From the NCBI GenBank assembly GCA_963709665.1, contig CAVPWU010000002.1, forward strand, positions 1,488,001-1,552,000: a DNA stretch of 64,000 nucleotides, read 5' to 3'. Position 1 is the stretch's first letter, and every line of letters starts with the position of its first letter. The stretch is from DASZIT01 sp963709665 (GTDB lineage Bacteria; Actinomycetota; Acidimicrobiia; Acidimicrobiales; RAAP-2). Of this stretch, positions 33,708-41,225 are shown one piece after another. Below the pieces are notes generated by a model. That model ran no database searches. It worked only from the letters and a program-made list of their open reading frames with translations, and was not told where the DNA came from. The translations under genes and the position numbers were made by a program.

Positions 33708-35488
33708 CCGCCGACGCCGGATGGCGGAACCCGATCGTCCGGTCCCTGGAGGAGATCCGGTCCGAGCTGGCCCCCCGCACCGACGGGGCGGTGGCCGACT
33801 ACATCCCCCAGCTGTCGGTGGCCGACCCCGCCTGGTTCGGCCTGGCCCTCTCGAGCCTGGACGGCCACCTCTACCGGGCCGGCGACGCCGACGTGGCCTT
33901 CACCATCCAGTCGATCTCCAAGCCCTTCGTGCTGGCCCTGGCCCTGGCCGACCTGGGGCCGGAGGCGGTGGCGGCCCGGGTGGGCTCCGAGCCCAGCGGC
34001 GAGGCGTTCAACGCCATCAGCCTCGAGCCGGGGTCGGGACGCCCGGAGAACCCGATGGTCAACGCCGGGGCCATCGTGACCTCGAGTCTGGTGCAGGGGA
34101 GCGGGCCCGATGAGCGGTTCGAGCGGATCCGGCTCTGCCTGTCGGCGTTCGCCGGCCGGCCGCTGGAGGTCGACCGGGCGGTGTTCGAGTCGGAGCGGGC
34201 CACCGGGGACCGCAACCGGGCGCTGGCCTACCTGATGCGCAACGCCGGGTCGCTGGCCGGCGACATCGACGAGGTGCTCGGCGTCTACTTCCGTCAGTGC
34301 TCGCTGCTGGTGACGGCGACCGACCTGGCGGTGATGGCCGCCACCCTCGGCAACGGCGGCGTCAACCCGGTGACCGGCCAGGAGGTGATCGACCGGGACG
34401 TCACCGCTCACGCCCTCACCGTCATGGCCACCTGCGGCATGTACGACTACGCCGGCGAGTGGCTGCTCCGGGTGGGACTGCCGGCCAAGAGCGGGGTGTC
34501 GGGAGGGGTGGTGGCGGTCGGTCCCGGGCAGTTCGGGATCGGACTGTTCAGCCCGCCCATCGACGCCTTCGGCAACAGCGTCCGGGGGGTGGAGGCCAGC
34601 CAGATCATCTCCGACCGGTTCGGTCTCCACATGATGCGGGTGCCCAACCGGCCCGCCCGTCCCGTCTACCTGCACGCTGCCGGCGACACCGTCCACTCCA
34701 CCCGCATCCGACGGCGGGAGGAGCAGGCCGCCCTGGCCGGCAGCCGGGCCATCGTGGTGCGGGGGATCCGGGGGGACATCGAGTTCGCCGAGGCGGAGAT
34801 CCTGGTCCACTCCCTGGCCGAGACGACCGACGCCGACCGGGCCCGCTGGTCGGTGATCGATCTCCACCGGGTGACCCGGGTGCACCTGGCCGCCCGGGAG
34901 ATCCTGCACGGGGTGGTGCACGACATCCTGGGACGCGGGGTCACGGTGGCGGTGGCCGATCCCGCCGGGTGGATCGACCCGGAACAGCCGGTCGAGCGCT
35001 TCCCGACGCTCGACCTCGCCCTCGAGTGGTGCGAGGACCAGCTCCTCGCCGAGATCGACCCGATGCTCGGCCCCGACGGGGCGGTGGCCCTGGCCGACCA
35101 CGTGGTCCTGACCACCCTCGACCCCGAGGTGGCCGGCCTTGTCCTCCAGGCGCTGGAGACCCGCTGGCTGGACGAGGGGGCGGACGCCCTCCCCGACGAT
35201 GTCGACCTGGCGGTACTGGTCCTGTCGGGGCGGCTGGGCGTCTACCGGTCGGAGCCGGGCCGGGCGGCGCCCACCCGGGTGGAGTCGATGGGGCCGGGCA
35301 CCGCCCTCAGCCGGCTGCGCCTGGCCAACCGGGTGGGGGCCACCAACCGGCTGCTGGTGGAGCGGCCGGCCGAGGTGGCGGTGCTCCGGGCCGACCGGCT
35401 GGATGCCGTGGAGCTCGACTACCCGGGCATCACCGGTCGGCTGTGGGAGTCGCTGACCCAGTGGGCGGGGGCGGACCCGGGCGACTGA
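33704..35488 (+). CDS. glsA: glutaminase A with C-terminal STAS-like and cNMP-binding-like domains
   Basis: A 594-residue protein, about twice the size of plain GlsA. Residues 1-310 are a serine-dependent glutaminase converting glutamine to glutamate: FTIQSISKPF (SxxK), GRPENPMVNAGAIV, CGMYDYAGEW and PAKSGVSGGVV (KSG). Residues about 330-445 look like a STAS domain (WSVIDLHRVTRVHLAAREIL), and about 450-590 like a cyclic-nucleotide-binding jelly roll. The extra domains suggest allosteric control by another protein or a nucleotide. It is divergent from the Anbu gene; GTG start overlapping a 7-codon ORF. Confidence 0.9.
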   Translation: MTADAGWRNPIVRSLEEIRSELAPRTDGAVADYIPQLSVADPAWFGLALSSLDGHLYRAGDADVAFTIQSISKPFVLALALADLGPEAVAARVGSEPSGEAFNAISLEPGSGRPENPMVNAGAIVTSSLVQGSGPDERFERIRLCLSAFAGRPLEVDRAVFESERATGDRNRALAYLMRNAGSLAGDIDEVLGVYFRQCSLLVTATDLAVMAATLGNGGVNPVTGQEVIDRDVTAHALTVMATCGMYDYAGEWLLRVGLPAKSGVSGGVVAVGPGQFGIGLFSPPIDAFGNSVRGVEASQIISDRFGLHMMRVPNRPARPVYLHAAGDTVHSTRIRRREEQAALAGSRAIVVRGIRGDIEFAEAEILVHSLAETTDADRARWSVIDLHRVTRVHLAAREILHGVVHDILGRGVTVAVADPAGWIDPEQPVERFPTLDLALEWCEDQLLAEIDPMLGPDGAVALADHVVLTTLDPEVAGLVLQALETRWLDEGADALPDDVDLAVLVLSGRLGVYRSEPGRAAPTRVESMGPGTALSRLRLANRVGATNRLLVERPAEVAVLRADRLDAVELDYPGITGRLWESLTQWAGADPGD

Positions 35489-35512
35489 CCCGGGCGACCG
35501 ACCCGGGCGGGG
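35474..35512 (+). repeat. 13-bp tandem repeat x3 spanning the glutaminase stop codon
   Basis: GACCCGGGCGACT, GACCCGGGCGACC and GACCCGGGCGGGG follow one another. The stop TGA (35486-35488) straddles the boundary between the first and second units. Confidence 0.75.
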
Positions 35513-35544
35513 AGGCCGCCTGCGCCGGGTCCCCCGCCCGGCGG

Positions 35545-36868
35545 TCAGCCGTCCTGGGAGAGCTGCTGGGCGGCGGCGGCCGGGGCCGGCGAGGTCTCGG
35601 TGGCGGTGGTGGCCATCGGGGCCGCCGGGGTGGCGGCCAGGTCGGTGCAGGTCCGGTCGGCCGTCCAGCTGGCCAGGGCCTGGGTGGCCGCCGGGCCGCT
35701 GAGCGGGACGGGGAGCTCGTCCTCGATGAGGGCCGGGCCGCCAGGTGACGTTGTCGATGTGGCGCCCGGTGGCGGTGATCACCAGCGAGCCGCTCTGGTC
35801 GGTGGGGGGCGGGGCGTTGTAGAAGGCGAAGTTCCCCAGGCCGTAGTCGACATAGGCGGAGCCGAGGTAGCCGCCTCCCAGCAGCACGTGGGCGTGGCTG
35901 CCGATGACGATGTCGGCCCCGGCCTGCACCAGCACGTTGGCCAGGGGCTCCTGCAGGGGGTCCGGGCAGGCGTCGAGCTCCACGCCCCAGTGGAGGAAGA
36001 CGACCACGGTGTCGTCGACCTTGCGGGCGGCCTCCACCGCCGCCACCAGGTCGGTGACGTCGTAGGCGGAGGCCAGCCCGGGCTGGGTGGCGGTGGCCGT
36101 CCAGGCGGTCTGGAGGTCGGAGTCGATCACCTGGGTGGCGGCGATGATGCCGATCTTCTCCCCGTGGAGGGTGGTCTGGTAGGGGGTGAAGGCCTGGGCG
36201 GCGTTCTGGCCGATGCCGAGGACGGTGTAGCCGGCCTGGGTGCGGGCGGTCAGCGCCATCTGCAGGCCCTGCGGTCCGCAGTCCTCCCCGTGGTTGTTGG
36301 CCTCGGTGACCAGGCCCACCCCGGCCGACTTCAGGGCGGTGAGGGCGGTGGCCGGGGCGTAGAAGTCGTAGGTCTTGGGCTGGGGCGCCGGGCAGGTGCC
36401 GTCGGTGAGGGCCGACTCGAAGTTGACCATCGAGAGGTCCACCCCGGACAGCAGCTGCGGGACCCCGGTACCGAGGGCGGTGGCCGGGTCGGCGGCCAGG
36501 CGGTCGCCGAGGGTGCTGCCCGACGGCAGGTTCACATCCCCGCCGAAGGCGAACGTCACCGGCTGCCCGTCGCCCTCCCACTCCGGGTCGAGGTGGGGGT
36601 TGGTGGCCGGCACCGAGGAGGGCGGACGGTGGGGATGGTGAGGCGGGGCGGCGGCGGTCGGGTGGCCGCCGCCCACCACCAGCCAGATCCCCAGGGCGAG
36701 GAGGGCGGCCAGGAGGGACGCCGCCACCCACCGGTTGCGGCGGACCCGCCGGGAGACCGCCACCGGGTCGGGCGGGCGCGGTGGACGGCTCGGTCCGGAG
36801 GGTGCCGGTGACACCGCCGGTGGGAGGTCCGGCGCCACCCGGGTCAGGAGGTCGGTGCCGCTCGCCAT
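35545..36868 (-). pseudogene. CapA-family (metallophosphatase-fold) protein, one-base frameshift
   Basis: A membrane-anchored CapA/PgsA-like protein. A Pro-rich N-terminus is followed by a transmembrane segment (WVAASLLAALLALGIWLVV, residues 47-65). The catalytic fold shows FAFGGDVNL, MVNFESALTDGTCP, VTEANNHGEDCG, VVVFLHWGVELDACP and IVIGSHAHVLLGG. After VTWRP an extra base in 35731-35740 shifts the frame; removing it restores ALIEDELPVPLSGPAATQAL to a TGA at 35545, giving 440 residues. Both halves are undamaged, so an assembly error is likely. ATG 36868 follows AGGAGG. Confidence 0.82.
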
Positions 36869-36950
36869 CCCACCTCCTGCCCTTGCCGACGGGGGCGGAT
36901 CCTCGCCGCCTCCCCCCACGCTACAAGCGGACGCCGGAGCGGCCCGGGGC

Positions 36951-37673
36951 TCAGAACGGCGGCTTGGGCGCCAGGATCAACAGCACCACCGAGAGGATCA
37001 GGATGGCCGCCCCCACCCCGATCAACCCCTTGCGGGCCGCCCGGACCCGGAAGTGGCCGGAGATCCCCACCAGAAACAGCACGCTGGCCAGGAACACCGT
37101 GGTGCGGACGTAGTTGTCCGACGTGTCGGCGGCGTTCTCCCCGGCGTTGTAGAGGGCGTCGGCCCTGGCGTCGAGGGCGCTGGTCTCCGCCTGGCCCGGC
37201 TGGACGTACTGGGGCATGTAGGTCGGGCCCTTGGGGGCGTTGGCGTTGGTGAACGGGTCGGTGGCCAGCCACGCCTGGAAGGCCACGTCGAACTGGGACC
37301 GGAACCGGTGCTCGGCCACCGTCATCCCCGAGGTGTTGCCCACCAGGTAGGCGGTGAACCAGGCGTTGAAGGTGGAGGCGTCGAAGTTCTTGGTCTCCAG
37401 GCCCTGGAGCTCGGCCCGGCTGGCCAGGTTCCGGGTGGTCGCCGACTTGGCCAGCTTCAGGGAGCCTTCGGTCCCCCACTTGGCCGAGGCGAAGCCCGAC
37501 CAGGCGGCCAGCACCGCCACCACGGCCAGCAGGAGCGCCTCGAAGATGGTGAGCCAGCGGGTGGCCCCGGTGTCCTCCCCCTCGCCGCCGTGCTCGGCCG
37601 CCCCCTCGAGGGTGTGGCTCCGGTGCTCGGCGATCTCCTTGCCCACCTCGCTGGCTGACAGTCCCTCCGGCAT
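36951..37673 (-). CDS. DUF4337-like membrane protein
   Basis: A 240-residue protein. The soluble N-terminus (1-40) precedes a transmembrane segment (WLTIFEALLLAVVAVLAAWS) and the motif GFASAKWGTEGSLKLAKSAT, similar to DUF4337 proteins. A long extracytoplasmic region, rich in Asn/Gln/Ala, ends in two further hydrophobic segments at the C-terminus (VFLASVLFLVGISG and LIGVGAAILILSVVLLIL). Function unknown. ATG 37673 has GAAGGGAG upstream. It follows the DUF1003-like gene after a 15-bp repeat array. Confidence 0.72.
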   Translation of the reverse strand: MPEGLSASEVGKEIAEHRSHTLEGAAEHGGEGEDTGATRWLTIFEALLLAVVAVLAAWSGFASAKWGTEGSLKLAKSATTRNLASRAELQGLETKNFDASTFNAWFTAYLVGNTSGMTVAEHRFRSQFDVAFQAWLATDPFTNANAPKGPTYMPQYVQPGQAETSALDARADALYNAGENAADTSDNYVRTTVFLASVLFLVGISGHFRVRAARKGLIGVGAAILILSVVLLILAPKPPF

Positions 37674-37707
37674 CCGTCTCTCCCTTCGGCGACGCGAAGC
37701 TACCGGA

Positions 37708-37782
37708 GATCGGACCGGGCGAGATCGGACCGGGCGAGGTCGGACGGTGCGGGGTCGGACGGTGCGGGGTCGGACGGTGGCG
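37708..37782. repeat. 15-bp tandem repeat, five units
   Basis: Two GATCGGACCGGGCGA units, then two GGTCGGACGGTGCGG units and a degenerate fifth, in the 156-bp gap between the two membrane-protein genes. No spacers, so not CRISPR. Confidence 0.8.
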
Positions 37783-37829
37783 GGGACCGTGCGGGGTCGA
37801 CCACCGGGCCGGCCGCACACCGCCCGGAG

Positions 37830-38303
37830 TCACCCGGCCGGCTTCGCCTCCAGCGACGCCACCTTGGCCAGCAGCGCCTGGAGCAGGTCGTCCTGCGCCT
37901 GCAGGTGCTCCTGAAGCTTCACCGTCTCGTGCAGCACCGCCTCGGCGTCCCGGTGGGTGGCCTCGGAGCGGAGGTCGGAGGCGGCGGCCAGCACGTTCTG
38001 GCCGACGATGACCACCGACAGCAGCACCAGCTGCAGGAAGGTCTGGGAGATCCACGAGACCAGCACCACCGAGTTGTGGGCCTGGACGGCGGAGGGCAGG
38101 CTGACACAGGCCAGCGCCACGAAGGCGTAGGCGCACCACATGGTCCCCACCCCCCGGGTGACCCGCACGGCCAGCCAGGCGTTGAACCGACCGACGGCGT
38201 GACGGGGCGGCGGGGGCACCGGGCTCGGCCCCCGCTGCGTCTCGGCCACCGTCGACCGGGTCCGGGCGTGCGGCTCGTACTGGTAGATGGCCTGGTCGGA
38301 CAT
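37830..38303 (-). CDS. DUF1003-like membrane protein
   Basis: A 157-residue protein with two transmembrane segments (MWCAYAFVALACVSLPSAV and ISQTFLQLVLLSVVIVG) followed by QNVLAAASDLRSEATHRDAE and a C-terminal coiled coil (LHETVKLQEHLQAQDDLLQ). This order, FNAWLAVRVT / WI / QN, then a coiled coil, resembles DUF1003 proteins, sometimes fused to Mg2+-transporter domains. Function unknown. ATG 38303 has GAGGAG six bases upstream. Confidence 0.7.
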   Translation of the reverse strand: MSDQAIYQYEPHARTRSTVAETQRGPSPVPPPPRHAVGRFNAWLAVRVTRGVGTMWCAYAFVALACVSLPSAVQAHNSVVLVSWISQTFLQLVLLSVVIVGQNVLAAASDLRSEATHRDAEAVLHETVKLQEHLQAQDDLLQALLAKVASLEAKPAG

Positions 38304-38428
38304 GGGGGACTCCTCGGGTGGGCCGGGCGGACGTCGATGGCGTGCGACGTCGACGGTATCCCCGTTCCCCCGAGGCGGTCCTCCGGGCCGATGGCCCCGG
38401 TGGATCCGGTGACGGCCCCGGTCGGTGC

Positions 38429-39826
38429 CTACTCGGGGCGGCGGTAGGCCACCCGGCCGCCCACCACGGTGGCCACCACCCGGTGGGCGTCGAGCCCGGT
38501 CGCCGAGCTGGGCTCCGCCGGTCCCAGGACGCAGAGGTCGGCCACCGAGCCCACGCCCAGGGTCCGGGGCCGGTCCGGGGCGGACGGCGATCCCAGAAAG
38601 AGGCCCCGCGCCACCCCGGCGTCCACCCGCTCCCCGGGTCCCAGCACCTCCCCGTCGGGGGTGACCCGCCCGACCGCCGCCCGCATGGCCGCCCACGGGT
38701 CGGGATCACCGAAGGGGGCATCGGTGCCGCCGGCCACCGGGATCCCGTGCTCGAGGAGGGAGCGCAGCCGCCACAGGTGGGGCCACTCCGCCGCCGGGAC
38801 CTCCCGCCGGTACCGGTCGCCCCGCTCGGCCACGAAGTTCGGCTGGGTGACCACCGTGGCCCCGGAGGCCCGGAGGGGGTCCACCGCCTCCGGCGGGATG
38901 TCGGCCCCGTGCTCGATGCGGTCCCCGGCCCGCGGCCCGGCCTCGGCCAGGGCGGCCAGGGTGAGGGCCAGCTGGACGGCGGTCACGCAGTGGACGGCGA
39001 CCGGACGCCGCCGGGCGTGGGCGGCGGCCACCCGGGCGGTGAGGTCGTCGAGGCCGGGGAGCCGGTCGTCGTCCAGCATCACCTTCACCGGACCCAGTTG
39101 TGCGCCGTGACCGGGCGGGCCGGCGTCGGCGGGGGCCATCAGGTGCAGCCGGGGGGCCACGGGCCGGTCGGCCGCCAGGGCGGCCAACGCCGGGGCGGCC
39201 GACAGGTCGGCTCCCGGGTCGGCGTCCGTCCACCCGGTGACCCCGTGGGCGAGGGCGTGGCGCACCAGGGGCCCGAGGTCGGTGGGGACGGCGGGGATCC
39301 GCTCCGCCAGCCAGCCGTCGAGGCGCCAGAGCCGCCCGGTGGGCCGCCCGTCGAGGCGCTCGACCCCGGGAAGGTCGGCGCCGTCGAGGCCCAGCCGCTC
39401 CACCGCCGCCGAGTTGAGGACCCACAGCCCACCGCTGCGGTGCTGCACCCGGATGGGGGGACCACCGGGGACCAGGTCGTCCAGCCGGTCCCGGTCCAGG
39501 GGACCGGCCACCGACTCGTGGTAGCCGGTGGCCCGGACCCAGCCGCCGGCGGGTCGCCCCGAGGCCGCCCGCAGCGCCGCCCGGAGGTCGTCGACCGTCC
39601 GGGTCGCCGGGGGGCCGGCCGGCACCGAGTCGGCGGCGGCCGCCCACGACCGGAGGTGGACGTGGTGGTCGTGGAGGCCGGGCAGGATCTCACCGCCGGC
39701 GGCATCGACCGTCTCCTCCCCGGGCCGACGCCGGAGCCCCGGGCCGACCTCGGCGATCACCCCGTCGGCGATCCGGACGTCCGCCCCCCGGCCGGCCACC
39801 TCGGCGCCGGTGATGAGGAGGCTCAC
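38429..39826 (-). CDS. amidohydrolase, YtcJ-like
   Basis: A 465-residue metal-dependent hydrolase. LPGLHDHHVHLRSWA is the first metal-binding HxH. Further markers are AVHCVTAVQLAL (metal His), DRIEHGADIPPEA and GTDAPFGDPDPWAAM (metal Asp), and the C-terminal GSVADLCVLGP of the composite domain. This is the YtcJ/NfdA group (amide or formamide hydrolysis); substrate unknown. GTG 39826 overlaps the CoA-transferase stop as GTGA, so the two are translationally coupled. Confidence 0.88.
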   Translation of the reverse strand: MSLLITGAEVAGRGADVRIADGVIAEVGPGLRRRPGEETVDAAGGEILPGLHDHHVHLRSWAAAADSVPAGPPATRTVDDLRAALRAASGRPAGGWVRATGYHESVAGPLDRDRLDDLVPGGPPIRVQHRSGGLWVLNSAAVERLGLDGADLPGVERLDGRPTGRLWRLDGWLAERIPAVPTDLGPLVRHALAHGVTGWTDADPGADLSAAPALAALAADRPVAPRLHLMAPADAGPPGHGAQLGPVKVMLDDDRLPGLDDLTARVAAAHARRRPVAVHCVTAVQLALTLAALAEAGPRAGDRIEHGADIPPEAVDPLRASGATVVTQPNFVAERGDRYRREVPAAEWPHLWRLRSLLEHGIPVAGGTDAPFGDPDPWAAMRAAVGRVTPDGEVLGPGERVDAGVARGLFLGSPSAPDRPRTLGVGSVADLCVLGPAEPSSATGLDAHRVVATVVGGRVAYRRPE

Positions 39827-41115
39827 CCGGAGCACCCGGCCGCCGCCACCCAGTCCCCCGAGGGGATCCGGGGCGGGGCCACCTCCACCTGGTGGTCGCC
39901 GCACCGGACCTGCCACCGACCGGTGGGTCCGCGGACGGTGGGGTGGTCAGGGACGCCGCACGGCGACGGTGCGGGGCGGGCGGCCGCCTCCCGGGCGACG
40001 TGGCACAGGGACAGGTCGAGCAGCCGGCCGCCGCCGGCGGCCACCGAGTCGAGCACGGCGGCGGCCCCGGCCAGACCGCTCAGCGGGTCGGCCAGGGCGT
40101 CGCCGGCGAACACCGGACCGCTCCCGTCGTGGGCCACCAGTCCACCGGCCGCCGCCGCGTCATCCCCGAAGGCCACCCGGTCCGAGGCGCGTCCGTACCC
40201 GGTGATGCTCAGCCAGGTCTGGCCCTCGGGGCCGTCGGAGGCGGTCGGGGAGGCCGGGCCCAGGCCGAGCTGCTCGAGGGCGCGGGGGCGGGACGCCTCG
40301 ATCACCACGTCGGCGGAGGCCAGCAGGTCGGCCAGCTCCCGGCGCCCGTCGGCGGAGCCGAAGTCGATGACGACCTGCCGGTGGCCGTGGTGGAGCCAGG
40401 CGAAGAAGGCCGGGTTCCCGGTCCGGCCCCGGTCGGGGCGGGCGGCGCTCTCCACCTTCACCACCCGGGCACCGGCCAGGCCGAGCACCCGGGCACACAG
40501 CGGGCCGGCCCACAGGGAGGAGAGGTCGACCACCGTCAGCTCGTCGATCGGGCGGGGGCGGCCGGGGCGGCCCCGCTCCCCCACCCGCACTCCCGGTCGG
40601 TGGCCAGGCTCCGGGTCGGGGAGGGTGGCGCTCGGGGCCGGGACCGCCCCGGCCGGGATCCCCACGAGCTGCGCCCCTTCCACCAGGGAGGCCGACGAGG
40701 AGGTGGCGGCGAAGGCGGCCAGCGCCGCCCAGGGGTCGGGCCCCACCGGTCCACCGAGGACGGCGCCCAGGCTCTCGACGTCGTCCGGTCGGGCCAGGTT
40801 GACCGCCACCCAGGCGTCGTCGGCGGCCACCAGCCGGCAGCTGCCGCCGGCCGAGGTCCGTCCCGCCCGCTCCAACCCCGCCCACGCCGCCCGCCCGCTC
40901 AGCGCCTCGGCCACGTCCACCTCCACCCGGAGCCCGGCGGCGCCGGACCGATCGGCGATCCGGTCGACGACGTCGCCGACCGCGCCGATCGGATCACCGG
41001 CCGGCGCCAGCGGTGGGCCGGTCGGCCATCCGGTGAGGGCCATGCATCCCGAGGCCGCCCAGGCCAGCACCGGGCAGGGGGTGGGGCCGGACTCGTCGAC
41101 GCCGCGGGTGGCCAC
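39823..41115 (-). CDS. CoA-transferase family III (CaiB/BaiF) protein
   Basis: A 430-residue protein with two CaiB-like lobes. The N-terminal lobe holds CPVLAWAASGCMALTGWPTG and VEVDVAEALSGRAAW. The second begins ELTVVDLSSLWAGPLCARVL, followed by VVKVESAARPDRGR, FFAWLHHGHRQVVIDF and LLASADVVIEASRPRALEQL. The catalytic Asp expected after KVE is not certain. Probably transfers CoA between carboxylic acids or racemises an acyl-CoA. The GTG at 41115 lies seven bases after TAGCAT; ATG 41043 is an alternative. Confidence 0.83.
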   Translation of the reverse strand: MATRGVDESGPTPCPVLAWAASGCMALTGWPTGPPLAPAGDPIGAVGDVVDRIADRSGAAGLRVEVDVAEALSGRAAWAGLERAGRTSAGGSCRLVAADDAWVAVNLARPDDVESLGAVLGGPVGPDPWAALAAFAATSSSASLVEGAQLVGIPAGAVPAPSATLPDPEPGHRPGVRVGERGRPGRPRPIDELTVVDLSSLWAGPLCARVLGLAGARVVKVESAARPDRGRTGNPAFFAWLHHGHRQVVIDFGSADGRRELADLLASADVVIEASRPRALEQLGLGPASPTASDGPEGQTWLSITGYGRASDRVAFGDDAAAAGGLVAHDGSGPVFAGDALADPLSGLAGAAAVLDSVAAGGGRLLDLSLCHVAREAAARPAPSPCGVPDHPTVRGPTGRWQVRCGDHQVEVAPPRIPSGDWVAAAGCSG

Positions 41116-41122
41116 GGCGACG

Positions 41123-41128
41123 ATGCTA
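41123..41128 (-). promoter_or_regulatory. -10 box TAGCAT of the CoA-transferase gene, leaderless
   Basis: TAGCAT on the minus strand, seven bases before the GTG at 41115. Confidence 0.45.
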
Positions 41129-41145
41129 GGCGTGGCCCCTCCGTC

Positions 41146-41183
41146 GGCCGGGCCGGGGGACGGTGGCCGGGCCGGGGGACGGT
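41146..41183. repeat. 19-bp tandem repeat x2 downstream of icmF
   Basis: GGCCGGGCCGGGGGACGGT occurs twice in succession, with a partial third copy, about 40 bp beyond the icmF stop. Confidence 0.7.
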
Positions 41184-41225
41184 GGCCGGCCGGGCGTCGT
41201 CCGGGTCGGCCGGCGGGGCCCCGGG

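Noticed and set aside
32681..35544. Continuation of the CapA reading frame far into the glutaminase region on the minus strand
   Set aside because: It is read-through after the frameshift; the real CapA C-terminus is in another frame ending at 35545, and the plus strand encodes glutaminase.
37708..37782. CRISPR array
   Set aside because: Units abut directly with no spacers and there are no cas genes.
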